From a virus, in the IMG/VR virus record IMGVR_UViG_3300042294_002031, positions 1 to 29,024 of that record: a stretch of 29,024 nt of DNA; one strand, written 5' to 3'. Position 1 is the first letter of the stretch; each line of letters opens with the position of its first letter. Below the pieces are notes generated by a model. The model worked only from the letters and a program-made list of their open reading frames with translations. It was not told the DNA's origin and did not search any database. Shown piece by piece: positions 21,644 through 29,024 of this stretch. Both the position numbers and the translations under genes were made by a program.

Positions 21644-22196
21644 AGTCGTTGTGAAATACCCGCGCGGTAAGGTTTCCGCTGTGATTGGCGGGAAGCTTTC
21701 ATCGATCATCAAATCCGATGAGCTTTCGGATGCCATTGGCAAAGTCCTAACGGATCGAATTAAGTTTGAAGCCAAGCGCGGAACTCCACTCAATGACACT
21801 GGATCCTTTAAGCCGCTCGCTCCAACGACTGTGGAACATCGAAAGTATTTGGAACAATTCAACCAAACGACTTCGGTCTATAAGCCATCGCGCTCAAACC
21901 TTTCGTTCACCGGCCAGTTGATTGATTCAATCAAATGGAAGCGCGAGAAGGGTTCATTTGGCGATAAGCTTTTGAGGATTCTCATTTACTTCGACGGCAA
22001 GCGCGAAATGTATCGCACAGGACCAGAGTCAAAGGCGAGGCCTAGCGAATACAACCGGACCAATGAACGGCTTGCGCGAACGCTTGCGGAGATCGGGTTT
22101 CGGGTTTTCTCGAAACAAGGAATCGAGAATAAAACCGAGCTAGTGCGTCGCGTAAGCAATACCATTCGAAGCTTCATCAGAAAAAGATTGCGGTAA
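21633..22196 (+). CDS. Tail completion/neck-like protein
   Basis: 187 residues from ATG 21633, with GAGGG upstream; GTG 21627 is an alternative. It has LSFTGQLIDSIKWKREKG and ILIYFDGKREMYRTG, which parallel the LTGDMLASI and IAVFIDGE blocks of the previous gene, followed by a basic helical C-terminus. I infer a neck or tail completion role from this and from position between portal and scaffold. Confidence 0.55.
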   Translation: MATKVVVKYPRGKVSAVIGGKLSSIIKSDELSDAIGKVLTDRIKFEAKRGTPLNDTGSFKPLAPTTVEHRKYLEQFNQTTSVYKPSRSNLSFTGQLIDSIKWKREKGSFGDKLLRILIYFDGKREMYRTGPESKARPSEYNRTNERLARTLAEIGFRVFSKQGIENKTELVRRVSNTIRSFIRKRLR

Positions 22197-22228
22197 CGTA
22201 TTGCACAAAAACCGAAAGGGGACTTAGA

Positions 22229-22855
22229 ATGTCGGAAGCCAATCAAAGCGTCAGTGACGCTGCTGAGACTTCGCAGAGCGAGTCGCAGGTGAATCAGGCA
22301 AACAATGTCGAGGCCGGTGGCCACAACATTGATGGGCTGGTTAAGCACAAAGAAAAACTCCTAGGGGAAAACAAAAAGCTCAAGGCTGAAATGGCCGAGC
22401 TTCGCCGTCTTGTCGAAAGTTCGCAGCAAGAAAAGCTGCAAGCTGAAGGCAAGAAGGACGAACTGATTGCCGCTCTGAAAAAAGAAAAAGACGAGCTGAG
22501 CAAAAAGGTAGTTGGCACTCACAGCGCATTTGCAATGCGGGTGATTTCCGGGGAGTTGAAAGCCGAGGCGGCCAAGCAAGGATGTGTGGCGCTTGAGGAT
22601 TTTGTTCGCTTGATCGACCTAAACGACATTGAAGTTGACGACAATTACAATCCTGATCCCGAGAAAGTGAAAGCTCTGGTTCAGGACGCGGTGAGATCGA
22701 AGCCTTATCTTTTCTCCAAGGCTGGCCCGAACGTGAATACCAAGCTTCCCAATGGGGAGTCGGTGCCGGAACCGAAGCGAGAGGATTTGAGCAAGCTTAG
22801 CGCGAAGGAACTTTTGGAACTGGCCCACGCAAGGGCGAAACTTAAAAAGGGGTAA
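22229..22855 (+). CDS. Scaffold protein
   Basis: 208 residues. Disordered Ser/Gln-rich start, then a long coiled coil (about 40-95; KEKLLGENKKLKAEMAELRR), a middle with AFAMRVISGELKAEA and a Lys-rich helical end (LLELAHARAKLKKG). Coiled-coil, charged, capsid-adjacent and upstream of the major capsid gene: the usual signs of a phage scaffold that guides prohead assembly. AAAGGGGAC precedes ATG 22229. Confidence 0.82.
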   Translation: MSEANQSVSDAAETSQSESQVNQANNVEAGGHNIDGLVKHKEKLLGENKKLKAEMAELRRLVESSQQEKLQAEGKKDELIAALKKEKDELSKKVVGTHSAFAMRVISGELKAEAAKQGCVALEDFVRLIDLNDIEVDDNYNPDPEKVKALVQDAVRSKPYLFSKAGPNVNTKLPNGESVPEPKREDLSKLSAKELLELAHARAKLKKG

Positions 22856-22858
22856 CAC

Positions 22859-23707
22859 ATGGCAGTGACCGGAAACGCGGCATTGGTCGCAACAAAGCAG
22901 GACTTGATTGCAGCATTGGTTCAAAAGGAACTGATTTCGAAAGGTGTTTTGATTAACACCATTCAAGACGTTTCGCGCTTCGCAGTGAAAGGTGCAAAGA
23001 CTATCAGCTTCCCGAAAGCTGGCAGCTTCACAGTTGAAGATCGCGCATCGGGCGCTCAAGCAACAATCCAAAACCTCACATTCGCAGTCGATCAATTGAG
23101 CCTCGACAAAATGGCGACAGTGAGCTGGCTCATCGATCCGCAGGACGAGCTTGAGTCGGTGTTGGATGTGGATGCTGAGTATGCGGTTCGCGCTGCTGCT
23201 GCTCACGCTGCATATGTTGACGGCATCATCGCTGCTGAAATGGAAACAGTTGGCGTTGCGACAACAACCGTTGCTGCGACAATCACTGACGCGGTAATCT
23301 TGGAAATGCGCTCGGCTTTGCTCCGTCGTGAAGCAAACCCGAACTCTCTGTATCTGGCGATTTCGCCTGAGCAGGAAGCTGGAATGCTCGCCATCAACAA
23401 GTTCACACTTGCTGAGCAGTATGGCTCGCAGATCATTCCCGCTGGCGTTTTGGGCCGCATCTACGGCGTGAACGTGGTTGTGTCGACTCAGGTCGAAGCT
23501 GACGAATACTACATGTATGACCGCGATGGCTTGTGCATCGGCTTCCAGCGTGGACCGACTCTCGGCGAGCGCAACGCACCGGAATACGGCGCGACTGCCA
23601 TGCTCAAGACTTTGGATCAGAAATTCGGAGTCAAAGGCCTTCAGATCGCCCAAGCTGGCGTCGGCGCTGGTCTCTCGGCTCTGGTTGTGAAAGACAACAA
23701 CGCTTAA
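22859..23707 (+). CDS. Major capsid protein
   Basis: 282 residues. The pattern includes an N-terminal helix (ALVQKELISKGVLINTIQDV), then KGAKTISFPKAGSFTVEDRA, the spine-helix region around AEYAVRAAAAHAAYVDG and NPNSLYLAISPEQEAGML. These and the location after the scaffold gene fit an HK97-fold phage coat protein. It starts three bases after the scaffold stop. The gene has a balanced codon use with high Ala content. Confidence 0.87.
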   Translation: MAVTGNAALVATKQDLIAALVQKELISKGVLINTIQDVSRFAVKGAKTISFPKAGSFTVEDRASGAQATIQNLTFAVDQLSLDKMATVSWLIDPQDELESVLDVDAEYAVRAAAAHAAYVDGIIAAEMETVGVATTTVAATITDAVILEMRSALLRREANPNSLYLAISPEQEAGMLAINKFTLAEQYGSQIIPAGVLGRIYGVNVVVSTQVEADEYYMYDRDGLCIGFQRGPTLGERNAPEYGATAMLKTLDQKFGVKGLQIAQAGVGAGLSALVVKDNNA

Positions 23708-23943
23708 TGGCTGGCGGGGCCTACTTCGGTCGGTCCCCGCAGGTGACAGATATTCCCAACTTTGTCTCGGCGGAGTCCCCTCAGGGGCTTCGCCGAGCGA
23801 TGTTGCAGAATAATTTGAAGCTCAAAGCGGTGGCGACTTATCATTCGATTCAGTTCGTTAACGGCCGATGGTTCGCTTGGTTCACAACCGACGCGACTCG
23901 CGAAGGGCAGGGCTTGACTGATGGCGCTACCGGCAACCGCTGA
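23707..23943 (+). CDS. Small head protein of unknown role
   Basis: 78 residues from ATG 23707, which overlaps the capsid stop (TAATG). It reads MAGGAYFGRSPQVTDIPNFV, then a helix-rich segment and VNGRWFAWFTTD. The frame is open further upstream only as a shadow of the capsid gene. Position suggests a head or head-tail joint component. No family recognised. Confidence 0.55.
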   Translation: MAGGAYFGRSPQVTDIPNFVSAESPQGLRRAMLQNNLKLKAVATYHSIQFVNGRWFAWFTTDATREGQGLTDGATGNR

Positions 23944-24193
23944 GACGAGAGAATTCGCGAACTTTGCCGACAATGGCGACGGCACAACGTCGCGTTTTGT
24001 TCGTGTGGCTGGCGGGATCGGTGGGCTTCTCGAGGGCGTCGAATACGATTACATATCGGCAGCATATCCAACCGCTACTTCTGAAGTTTACACCTACAAG
24101 CTGGGCGGATCCGGCGGCGTCACACAGGCGGTTGTGACCGTAAACTACACAACGGCATCAAAACAAAATCTTCAATCGGTGTCGAAAGCATGA
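23921..24193 (+). CDS. Small beta-rich structural protein
   Basis: 90 residues, overlapping the preceding gene by 23 bases. It is rich in Thr, Gly and Val and reads EYDYISAAYPTATSEVYTYK and VTVNYTTAS, so it is probably all beta. Similar short proteins follow the capsid gene in other phages. I infer a head accessory role. It ends in an ATGA overlap. Confidence 0.6.
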   Translation: MALPATAETREFANFADNGDGTTSRFVRVAGGIGGLLEGVEYDYISAAYPTATSEVYTYKLGGSGGVTQAVVTVNYTTASKQNLQSVSKA

Positions 24194-24525
24194 GCTTCAA
24201 GTTCAATCCAATCACAGGTCAATTAGACTTAGTTGGAGAGACGCAAGAAGCTGGGCTTGATCTAAAGATTTGCTCGATTGTTTATGCCGACGAAGGCCAG
24301 AGAAATCAGAGAATTGTTGAAATCGAATTTGAATCAATTGATGATTCATCGAGACGTCTCTTAAGTGTTGTTTCTTGGCTCGATGTTGGGAAAATAAATC
24401 AAAGAATTTCTAGCGAGCTTTTAAGCGGGACAATTTTGGACGGCCAAACATATCAAAAAAACTATGTTTGGCGTCTCTCTGGCATTCGATATGTTTTGGA
24501 TGGGTTTAACTATCAATTGATTTGA
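24190..24525 (+). CDS. Hypothetical structural-region protein
   Basis: 111 residues, starting MSFKFNPITGQLDLVG, a short motif common at the start of small virion proteins. The rest reads as alternating beta segments (KICSIVYADEGQ, VWRLSGIRYVLDG). Base composition looks more AT-rich than neighbours, perhaps a recent acquisition. Function unknown. Confidence 0.6.
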   Translation: MSFKFNPITGQLDLVGETQEAGLDLKICSIVYADEGQRNQRIVEIEFESIDDSSRRLLSVVSWLDVGKINQRISSELLSGTILDGQTYQKNYVWRLSGIRYVLDGFNYQLI

Positions 24526-24535
24526 AGAGGTTGAA

Positions 24536-26878
24536 ATGAAATTGCTCGACTTAAACTTACTTGAAAGCACTGGCAGCGTTTACGATCAAACGCGAACAAC
24601 AATTGCCGGACGAGTTTCCCAGCGGACTATTGATTCAAAGCCTGTTTTAGGCCCTAGCCCGACTCGATTCCTTGACGTTTTCTCTGATACGACCGGCGCG
24701 CTCACGCCCACAACAACAATGTTTGCAACCGACAATGGTCGAATCTTTATGATCGGCGCAATTGCCGGTGGTGCTTTGCCGGTTGTTTGCTATGAGATGA
24801 ACCAAATCACAGGCGCTCACACATATGTGGGTCGTATCAATATCGCAATGCCATCTTCGCCTGCGATTGTTCACACTGTTCGATCACTTAAAGTGATCGA
24901 CGCTGGCGTGAGCGGCTGGAAGATTTACGTTGTTGCAACCGGAACTGTTTTGCTTGGTGGCTCTGGTGTTTTGCTTGCAAACAACATTGCAAGGGCAGAC
25001 TTCTCGCAAGTGTCTCCGCCAACAATTCCCTTTGCCACTGGAAACAACCAAAAAGCCGTTTATCAATTGGGTCGCTTGTCTTCTTTGAACTCTCGATCCA
25101 TGACAGTGACGCTCGGAACTCCTGTTAAGTTTAACTTTACTGCGCATGGCTTTTCTAACAACGATCAAGTGTATTTCACTTCGCAAGTTGGTCCAGCGTG
25201 GACAACTTCAACTTTTGTAGTCAACACAAAATACTTTGTGCGAAACGCTTCGGCGAATGACTTTGAATTGTCGGCGACTTTTAACGGCGCTTCGATTGGT
25301 GCTGCGGCTGGACCGACTTCCGTCGTAATGCAGCCGCTAAACCAAGAACTTGATGCTTTCGGTGCGATTATTGATGTTGCTGGAAACCGCCTTTATACCC
25401 ATGTCGGAACTGCGGCTTTGCCTCAGTATTTTGTGCGCGACACTTCGATTGCGCCAACTTACTCAACACAATCAGCTCAGATCACTGTTGCTTCACCTGC
25501 AAAGGTTCAAATTACATCTCACGGTTTAACTGAGAATGAGCCAGTTCAATTCTTGTCAGGCTTTATGCCAACAGGCTTTGCACTAAATACGACTTACTTT
25601 GTAAGAAACGTGACCGCCAACGACTTTGAGGTTTCTGCGACGGCTGGTGGTGCGAGTATCAACAACACTTCAATTATCGGAACTGGAGAACTCGGAAAAG
25701 CATTTGGTTACACAAACTCTCAATGGCTTCATGCAACAAGCATCCTTCCGGTCATCACTGGAACTTTGCTTTCCACGACAGACGTTGACGCAATTGCAAC
25801 GCCGGTAAACGCTCCGCTTAACGGATCGCTTTTGAATGGTCAAAAGTGCGCGTTCTTTGCCACTTCAACAAACCTTTACCTTGGCCGACTTGATGAATTA
25901 ACGGCTGGCGCGACAACCTGGCCGTCTTTGACAACGTCCAACATGCTTGGAGCTCCGTCTCAGATTGTTGCTCCTGTTGTTGTGTCGGCTTCATGGTCTG
26001 ATGCTTTAGATCATGCAATAGTTATGTTTGGAGCTGCGGCAACAAACGCTTTCCGATTTATGTTGAAAAAGGTTGAGAACAACAAAATCACCACAATGTT
26101 TGGCGGTTACAACGCAGACTTTTACGAAACAACTTCGCGGGAATCTTACAAGCTTGAGTTCTCGGGCGTGCCGATTACTTTCACCAATAACTCTGGTTGG
26201 GTTTTTGTTCTCGGCTCTGCGGCTGGTCAGCGCGGCGTTATTGCTTCCGACGTGCGTTCGGATTGCTTGTTTGACCATAGCTATATCGTTTCAAAAGTTG
26301 CGACATTGCCACAGAACTCGATTATCAAATCCGCTTCTGTTCTTGAGGAGCTCTTTAACTCTTCTGGGGTTGCTGATCTTTATTATCGAACTTCTGGATT
26401 CGGCTCAATCTCAGGCGGATGGATCGCTTTTGATGACAAGCAGGAGCTCAATCTTCCGATTGGGTCTCAGGTTCAATTCAAAATTTGTTTCCGAACGCAT
26501 TCGATTGAGAGAACAACACACGTTCAAGTTTCTGATTTGCTGATTGGCTACGAAGCTCAGGAAGAATTGTCTGACAATTGGGAATACAGCTTTGACGATT
26601 CTTCGAGCGGAAGCCCGACACGCTCTGCGTTTAGACTGAAAAACGCCTATGCGTCAGTTGTGCCGTTGTCGTTGGCGTTCCGGGCTTATGATTTGACCGG
26701 CGTTCTTTTGGTTAGCCAAACAATCACAACGAACCCGAGCAATTTCCAATACTCAACGGACAACGGAGCAACTTGGCTTCCGCTTGGCGTGATCCCAAAT
26801 GTTGTCGGAACATTGGTTCGATACAACTTTGTGTCACCGCCCGGAACTGATATCCGTCCGAGCTTGAAGGATGCTTAA
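24536..26878 (+). CDS. Large virion protein with two repeated beta domains
   Basis: 780 residues. Two segments at about 188-268 and 315-382 are alike: each has an HGF/HGL turn, then a YFVRN block followed by a DFE(L/V)SAT block. This repeat resembles domains I associate with phage fibre or decoration proteins. The rest is Ser/Thr/Ala-rich and beta-like, with no cysteine-rich or enzymatic motif. It lies between capsid-region genes and a further repeat protein, so it may be a head fibre or a tail component. AGAGG precedes ATG 24536. Confidence 0.6.
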   Translation: MKLLDLNLLESTGSVYDQTRTTIAGRVSQRTIDSKPVLGPSPTRFLDVFSDTTGALTPTTTMFATDNGRIFMIGAIAGGALPVVCYEMNQITGAHTYVGRINIAMPSSPAIVHTVRSLKVIDAGVSGWKIYVVATGTVLLGGSGVLLANNIARADFSQVSPPTIPFATGNNQKAVYQLGRLSSLNSRSMTVTLGTPVKFNFTAHGFSNNDQVYFTSQVGPAWTTSTFVVNTKYFVRNASANDFELSATFNGASIGAAAGPTSVVMQPLNQELDAFGAIIDVAGNRLYTHVGTAALPQYFVRDTSIAPTYSTQSAQITVASPAKVQITSHGLTENEPVQFLSGFMPTGFALNTTYFVRNVTANDFEVSATAGGASINNTSIIGTGELGKAFGYTNSQWLHATSILPVITGTLLSTTDVDAIATPVNAPLNGSLLNGQKCAFFATSTNLYLGRLDELTAGATTWPSLTTSNMLGAPSQIVAPVVVSASWSDALDHAIVMFGAAATNAFRFMLKKVENNKITTMFGGYNADFYETTSRESYKLEFSGVPITFTNNSGWVFVLGSAAGQRGVIASDVRSDCLFDHSYIVSKVATLPQNSIIKSASVLEELFNSSGVADLYYRTSGFGSISGGWIAFDDKQELNLPIGSQVQFKICFRTHSIERTTHVQVSDLLIGYEAQEELSDNWEYSFDDSSSGSPTRSAFRLKNAYASVVPLSLAFRAYDLTGVLLVSQTITTNPSNFQYSTDNGATWLPLGVIPNVVGTLVRYNFVSPPGTDIRPSLKDA

Positions 26879-27963
26879 TGGGAAACCAGTTCACGCAAGG
26901 CCCCATCGTCCAAGGAACGACGTTGGGGCTTCTTCAGCCGAATCAGCTCATATCAGGCGGATCGTATCAGCCGAGCTCGCAAGCTTGCATTGTTGATCTA
27001 ACTCCGCCTGTTTTTTCTGGAATCAATTTGCTCGTTCGCGGACTTATTGGTCAGCTTCGAGCTTCTTGGTCGGCGGGAACTGACGCGACACCGCCGATTA
27101 GCTATGAGGTTTATTGCAAACCTTTTACGGCTTCCGGGCTTTTCAATGTGGCAAACATTTGCGGAATCACTTCGCAAAACAATTTCAACATTTTTGCGCT
27201 TGCTGACGGCACATTGCTTCAGCCGGGTGTTGAGTATTTTGTCGGCGTGCGAGCGATTGACGCGGTAGGAAACAGGGACACAAACCTTGTTAGCCTTTCG
27301 CAATCTTCGCCTGGAATCGCTGGAGTTACGTCTGGCCAAATTGGCGGAGTCTTTGCGGTTAACGAACAAAACCAATTGATTGCAAGCTTCTGGGCCGTTG
27401 ATAACGAAGGGGTAATCAACAACCCAGCGCGATTGGGTTTTGCTAGTTACGTTATTTACGACGAGCAAAGCTCACTTGTGCCGGGAATGGCTGAAAGCGG
27501 GATCGCGGCAAACGCTCAAGGATTCTTTGAGATCGCTCCAGTGGCTTCGGTTTTGGATCTCAACAATACCTACTACACTGTCATGGTCACCATTGAAATT
27601 GATGGCGTCGACATCACTTACAATTTGCCAATCACATACCCGGAAGCTGGGCCGCAATACGACACAAGGGCGGTGTTTTCAATTAACGTTTCCAACGAGT
27701 TGCAGGGCTCTTTGTGGGTGACGAAAGAAAATCAAAAAGTTGTCAGCAATCTTGGCCTGGCATCCTACTCGATCAGAAACAAATCGGGTGCATTGATTGG
27801 AATTTCGCAATCAAACATTGCCGCAGATGCGAATGGAGTTTTCCAAATTACTCCAGTAAACTCTTCGGCAATTGTGGATTTCAACCATTACACTGTCGAT
27901 ATTTCGATTGTCGCTGACGGACTGTCTCGAAGTGGCGTTGTCGGTTTGGTGGTTGGCGAATGA
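26878..27963 (+). CDS. Virion protein with FnIII-like domain and tandem repeats
   Basis: 361 residues. Residues about 45-140 look like a fibronectin type III domain (GQLRASWSAGTD, ISYEVYC, EYFVGVRAIDAVGN). Then come two similar domains at about 155-255 and 261-361, each with (VFAVNEQ or VFSINVS), LASY/FASY and (GIAANAQGFFEIAP or NIAADANGVFQITP). FnIII and Ig-like domains decorate many phage particles and may bind surface glycans. It starts in an overlap with the preceding gene's stop (TAATG). Confidence 0.65.
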   Translation: MGNQFTQGPIVQGTTLGLLQPNQLISGGSYQPSSQACIVDLTPPVFSGINLLVRGLIGQLRASWSAGTDATPPISYEVYCKPFTASGLFNVANICGITSQNNFNIFALADGTLLQPGVEYFVGVRAIDAVGNRDTNLVSLSQSSPGIAGVTSGQIGGVFAVNEQNQLIASFWAVDNEGVINNPARLGFASYVIYDEQSSLVPGMAESGIAANAQGFFEIAPVASVLDLNNTYYTVMVTIEIDGVDITYNLPITYPEAGPQYDTRAVFSINVSNELQGSLWVTKENQKVVSNLGLASYSIRNKSGALIGISQSNIAADANGVFQITPVNSSAIVDFNHYTVDISIVADGLSRSGVVGLVVGE

Positions 27964-28475
27964 GAAAGGTCCGCCATCTTCAAAATGTAAAATACATTTC
28001 GAATGTTGGCGGACACTCTCGAACGCTTTCGACTATTTCCGGCCAGTCCAATATCATTTTGGAAAAAATAAATCGTCGCCCGGAACGAATTGAATTCATC
28101 TTGTTTGCAAAGTTCAATTCGGCAACCTTGAATGGTCTGCAAATTGTTGGATATTTAACGGACAATAGGGAAATTGATTCTGTGATTGATGAATTCAAAA
28201 TCTATAGAATCAGCGATGGATCTTGGGCCGAGACTTTTGTTGCTTCAGTTCCAGCCATTAAAGATGGCGTTAAAAACATCGGAACTTGTTTGCAATCAAG
28301 CCTTGGTTTGAACGAGCTTAGCGGAGCTGAAACTTACCTGATTAAAACCACCGCAAGGCGGCGAAATCGTATTTACATTAAGCAAGTCTACATTAATCAT
28401 CTTGGATGTTTTGACAGCATTGTGAGGCTTCGGCAGGAAGCTTCTTTCCTAAATCTATCGAAAGCAGATAGGTGA
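27960..28475 (+). CDS. Hypothetical virion-region protein
   Basis: 171 residues, starting in an ATGA overlap. It reads as mixed beta and helix (NVKYISNVGGHSRTL, RPERIEFILFAKFNS, RIYIKQVYINH) and is fairly basic. No domain recognised. It is somewhat AT-richer than its neighbours. Position suggests a structural component. Confidence 0.6.
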   Translation: MRKVRHLQNVKYISNVGGHSRTLSTISGQSNIILEKINRRPERIEFILFAKFNSATLNGLQIVGYLTDNREIDSVIDEFKIYRISDGSWAETFVASVPAIKDGVKNIGTCLQSSLGLNELSGAETYLIKTTARRRNRIYIKQVYINHLGCFDSIVRLRQEASFLNLSKADR

Positions 28476-28479
28476 AAAA

Positions 28480-29024
28480 ATGATTGCTCCAATTTTAGAG
28501 GTTGAGCCGCTATTGCAGATCAACGACAAAACTCGCCTCGATGCGACTAAAAGTTTTGTGTCAAAGGGCGAGCAATCGGTTCACAACGTGTGGATTGAAG
28601 CCGAGGCGGGCGCTGGCTTTATTAGTGTTAACCACGCAGATGTCAAAAACTGGTATCTCGACTGGGTTTATTCCGGATCGGCGCGAACTGTGACAGTAAG
28701 TTGCCGGATCCAAGTCGGCGGCAATAACGGGCCAATTGAAACCAAAACAACAACAATCCAATTGGTAACGGCGGCTGGCGACAAATTGTTTTCGGCTGAT
28801 TCAGATTTGACAGCACTTGAGCCCGATATTTTGAAGTGGGTGAAAAAGGGCCGATCCAGTTTCCTTGATGTGCATCGCATGGCCCAAAGCAAAATCCTCG
28901 AATACCTGGATGAAGCTGGCCTGCGAAACGAGGACGGAACGAAGATCACAAAGAACGAGCTTTTGGACTTATCCGAGGTTCGTCCGTGGTCGCGGGATTT
29001 GACGCTAAGCCTTATTTTCCGAGG
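28480..29024 (+). CDS. Structural-region protein, 3' end outside window
   Basis: The frame from ATG 28480 stays open to the window end (181 codons). The first about 100 residues are beta-like (SVHNVWIEAEAGAGFISV, ARTVTVSCRIQ), the later part helical (LEPDILKWVKKG, MAQSKILEYLDEAG), then KNELLDLSEVRPWSRDL. The helical part resembles head-tail adaptor proteins, but this is only a resemblance. AGGTG upstream is a modest ribosome-binding site. Confidence 0.6.
   Translation, partial: MIAPILEVEPLLQINDKTRLDATKSFVSKGEQSVHNVWIEAEAGAGFISVNHADVKNWYLDWVYSGSARTVTVSCRIQVGGNNGPIETKTTTIQLVTAAGDKLFSADSDLTALEPDILKWVKKGRSSFLDVHRMAQSKILEYLDEAGLRNEDGTKITKNELLDLSEVRPWSRDLTLSLIFR

Overview
The window is a stretch of a tailed double-stranded DNA phage (or prophage) genome. 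No bacterial housekeeping gene, integrase, tRNA, CRISPR array or insertion sequence was seen. An overlapping spanin pair with a lipobox-type outer-membrane lipoprotein, plus a second lipoprotein, implies a Gram-negative host. Base composition is near 50% GC in the lines I counted. The host genus cannot be read from the sequence. The packaging, portal, scaffold, capsid and tail-completion genes are typical of siphovirus-like phages. No tape-measure gene is visible; both window ends cut through structural genes, so it may lie outside.

Layout from left to right: (1) 2-5726, the end of a glycine-rich fibre gene, small genes, a lysis cassette (i-spanin, overlapping o-spanin, CHAP-type endolysin), a large tail hub-like protein and a second glycine-rich protein; (2) 5716-6189, a VRR-NUC nuclease; (3) 8042-6182, a leftward recombination operon (Sak4-like ATPase, DUF669-like protein with an SSB-type acidic tail, Gp157-like protein) with a promoter at 8069-8097; a predicted ~100-nt structured RNA runs rightward inside it at about 6712-6811; (4) 8136-10861, a small basic protein and a Toprim/SF3 primase-helicase; (5) 10862-11384, a non-coding stretch with iterons, an AT-rich tract and palindromes that looks like a replication origin; (6) 11385-14353, small accessory genes, a lipoprotein lytic transglycosylase and a two-gene unit ending in a ribbon-helix-helix protein; (7) 14388-17880, a Lys-rich micropeptide, a terminator, an uncharacterised protein, a phosphoesterase fusion and a ParB-methyltransferase; (8) 17888-29024, terminase small and large subunits, portal, two tail-completion-like proteins, scaffold, major capsid, small head proteins, two long repeat-containing virion proteins and a protein cut by the window end.

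The replication genes (primase-helicase, Sak4/SSB-like/Gp157 and VRR-NUC) probably work with the iteron region. The rightward genes are tightly packed, often with ATGA, GTGA or TAATG overlaps, which implies translational coupling. Several early genes share a very strong GGGGGA ribosome-binding site.

The observations most worth following are the putative antisense RNA at 6712-6811, the iteron region with a Fur-box-like palindrome, a GTTACAC-type operator shared in core sequence between the origin and the ribbon-helix-helix operon, an AT-rich recognition-domain segment in the methyltransferase, and an HNH-repeat/phosphoesterase fusion.
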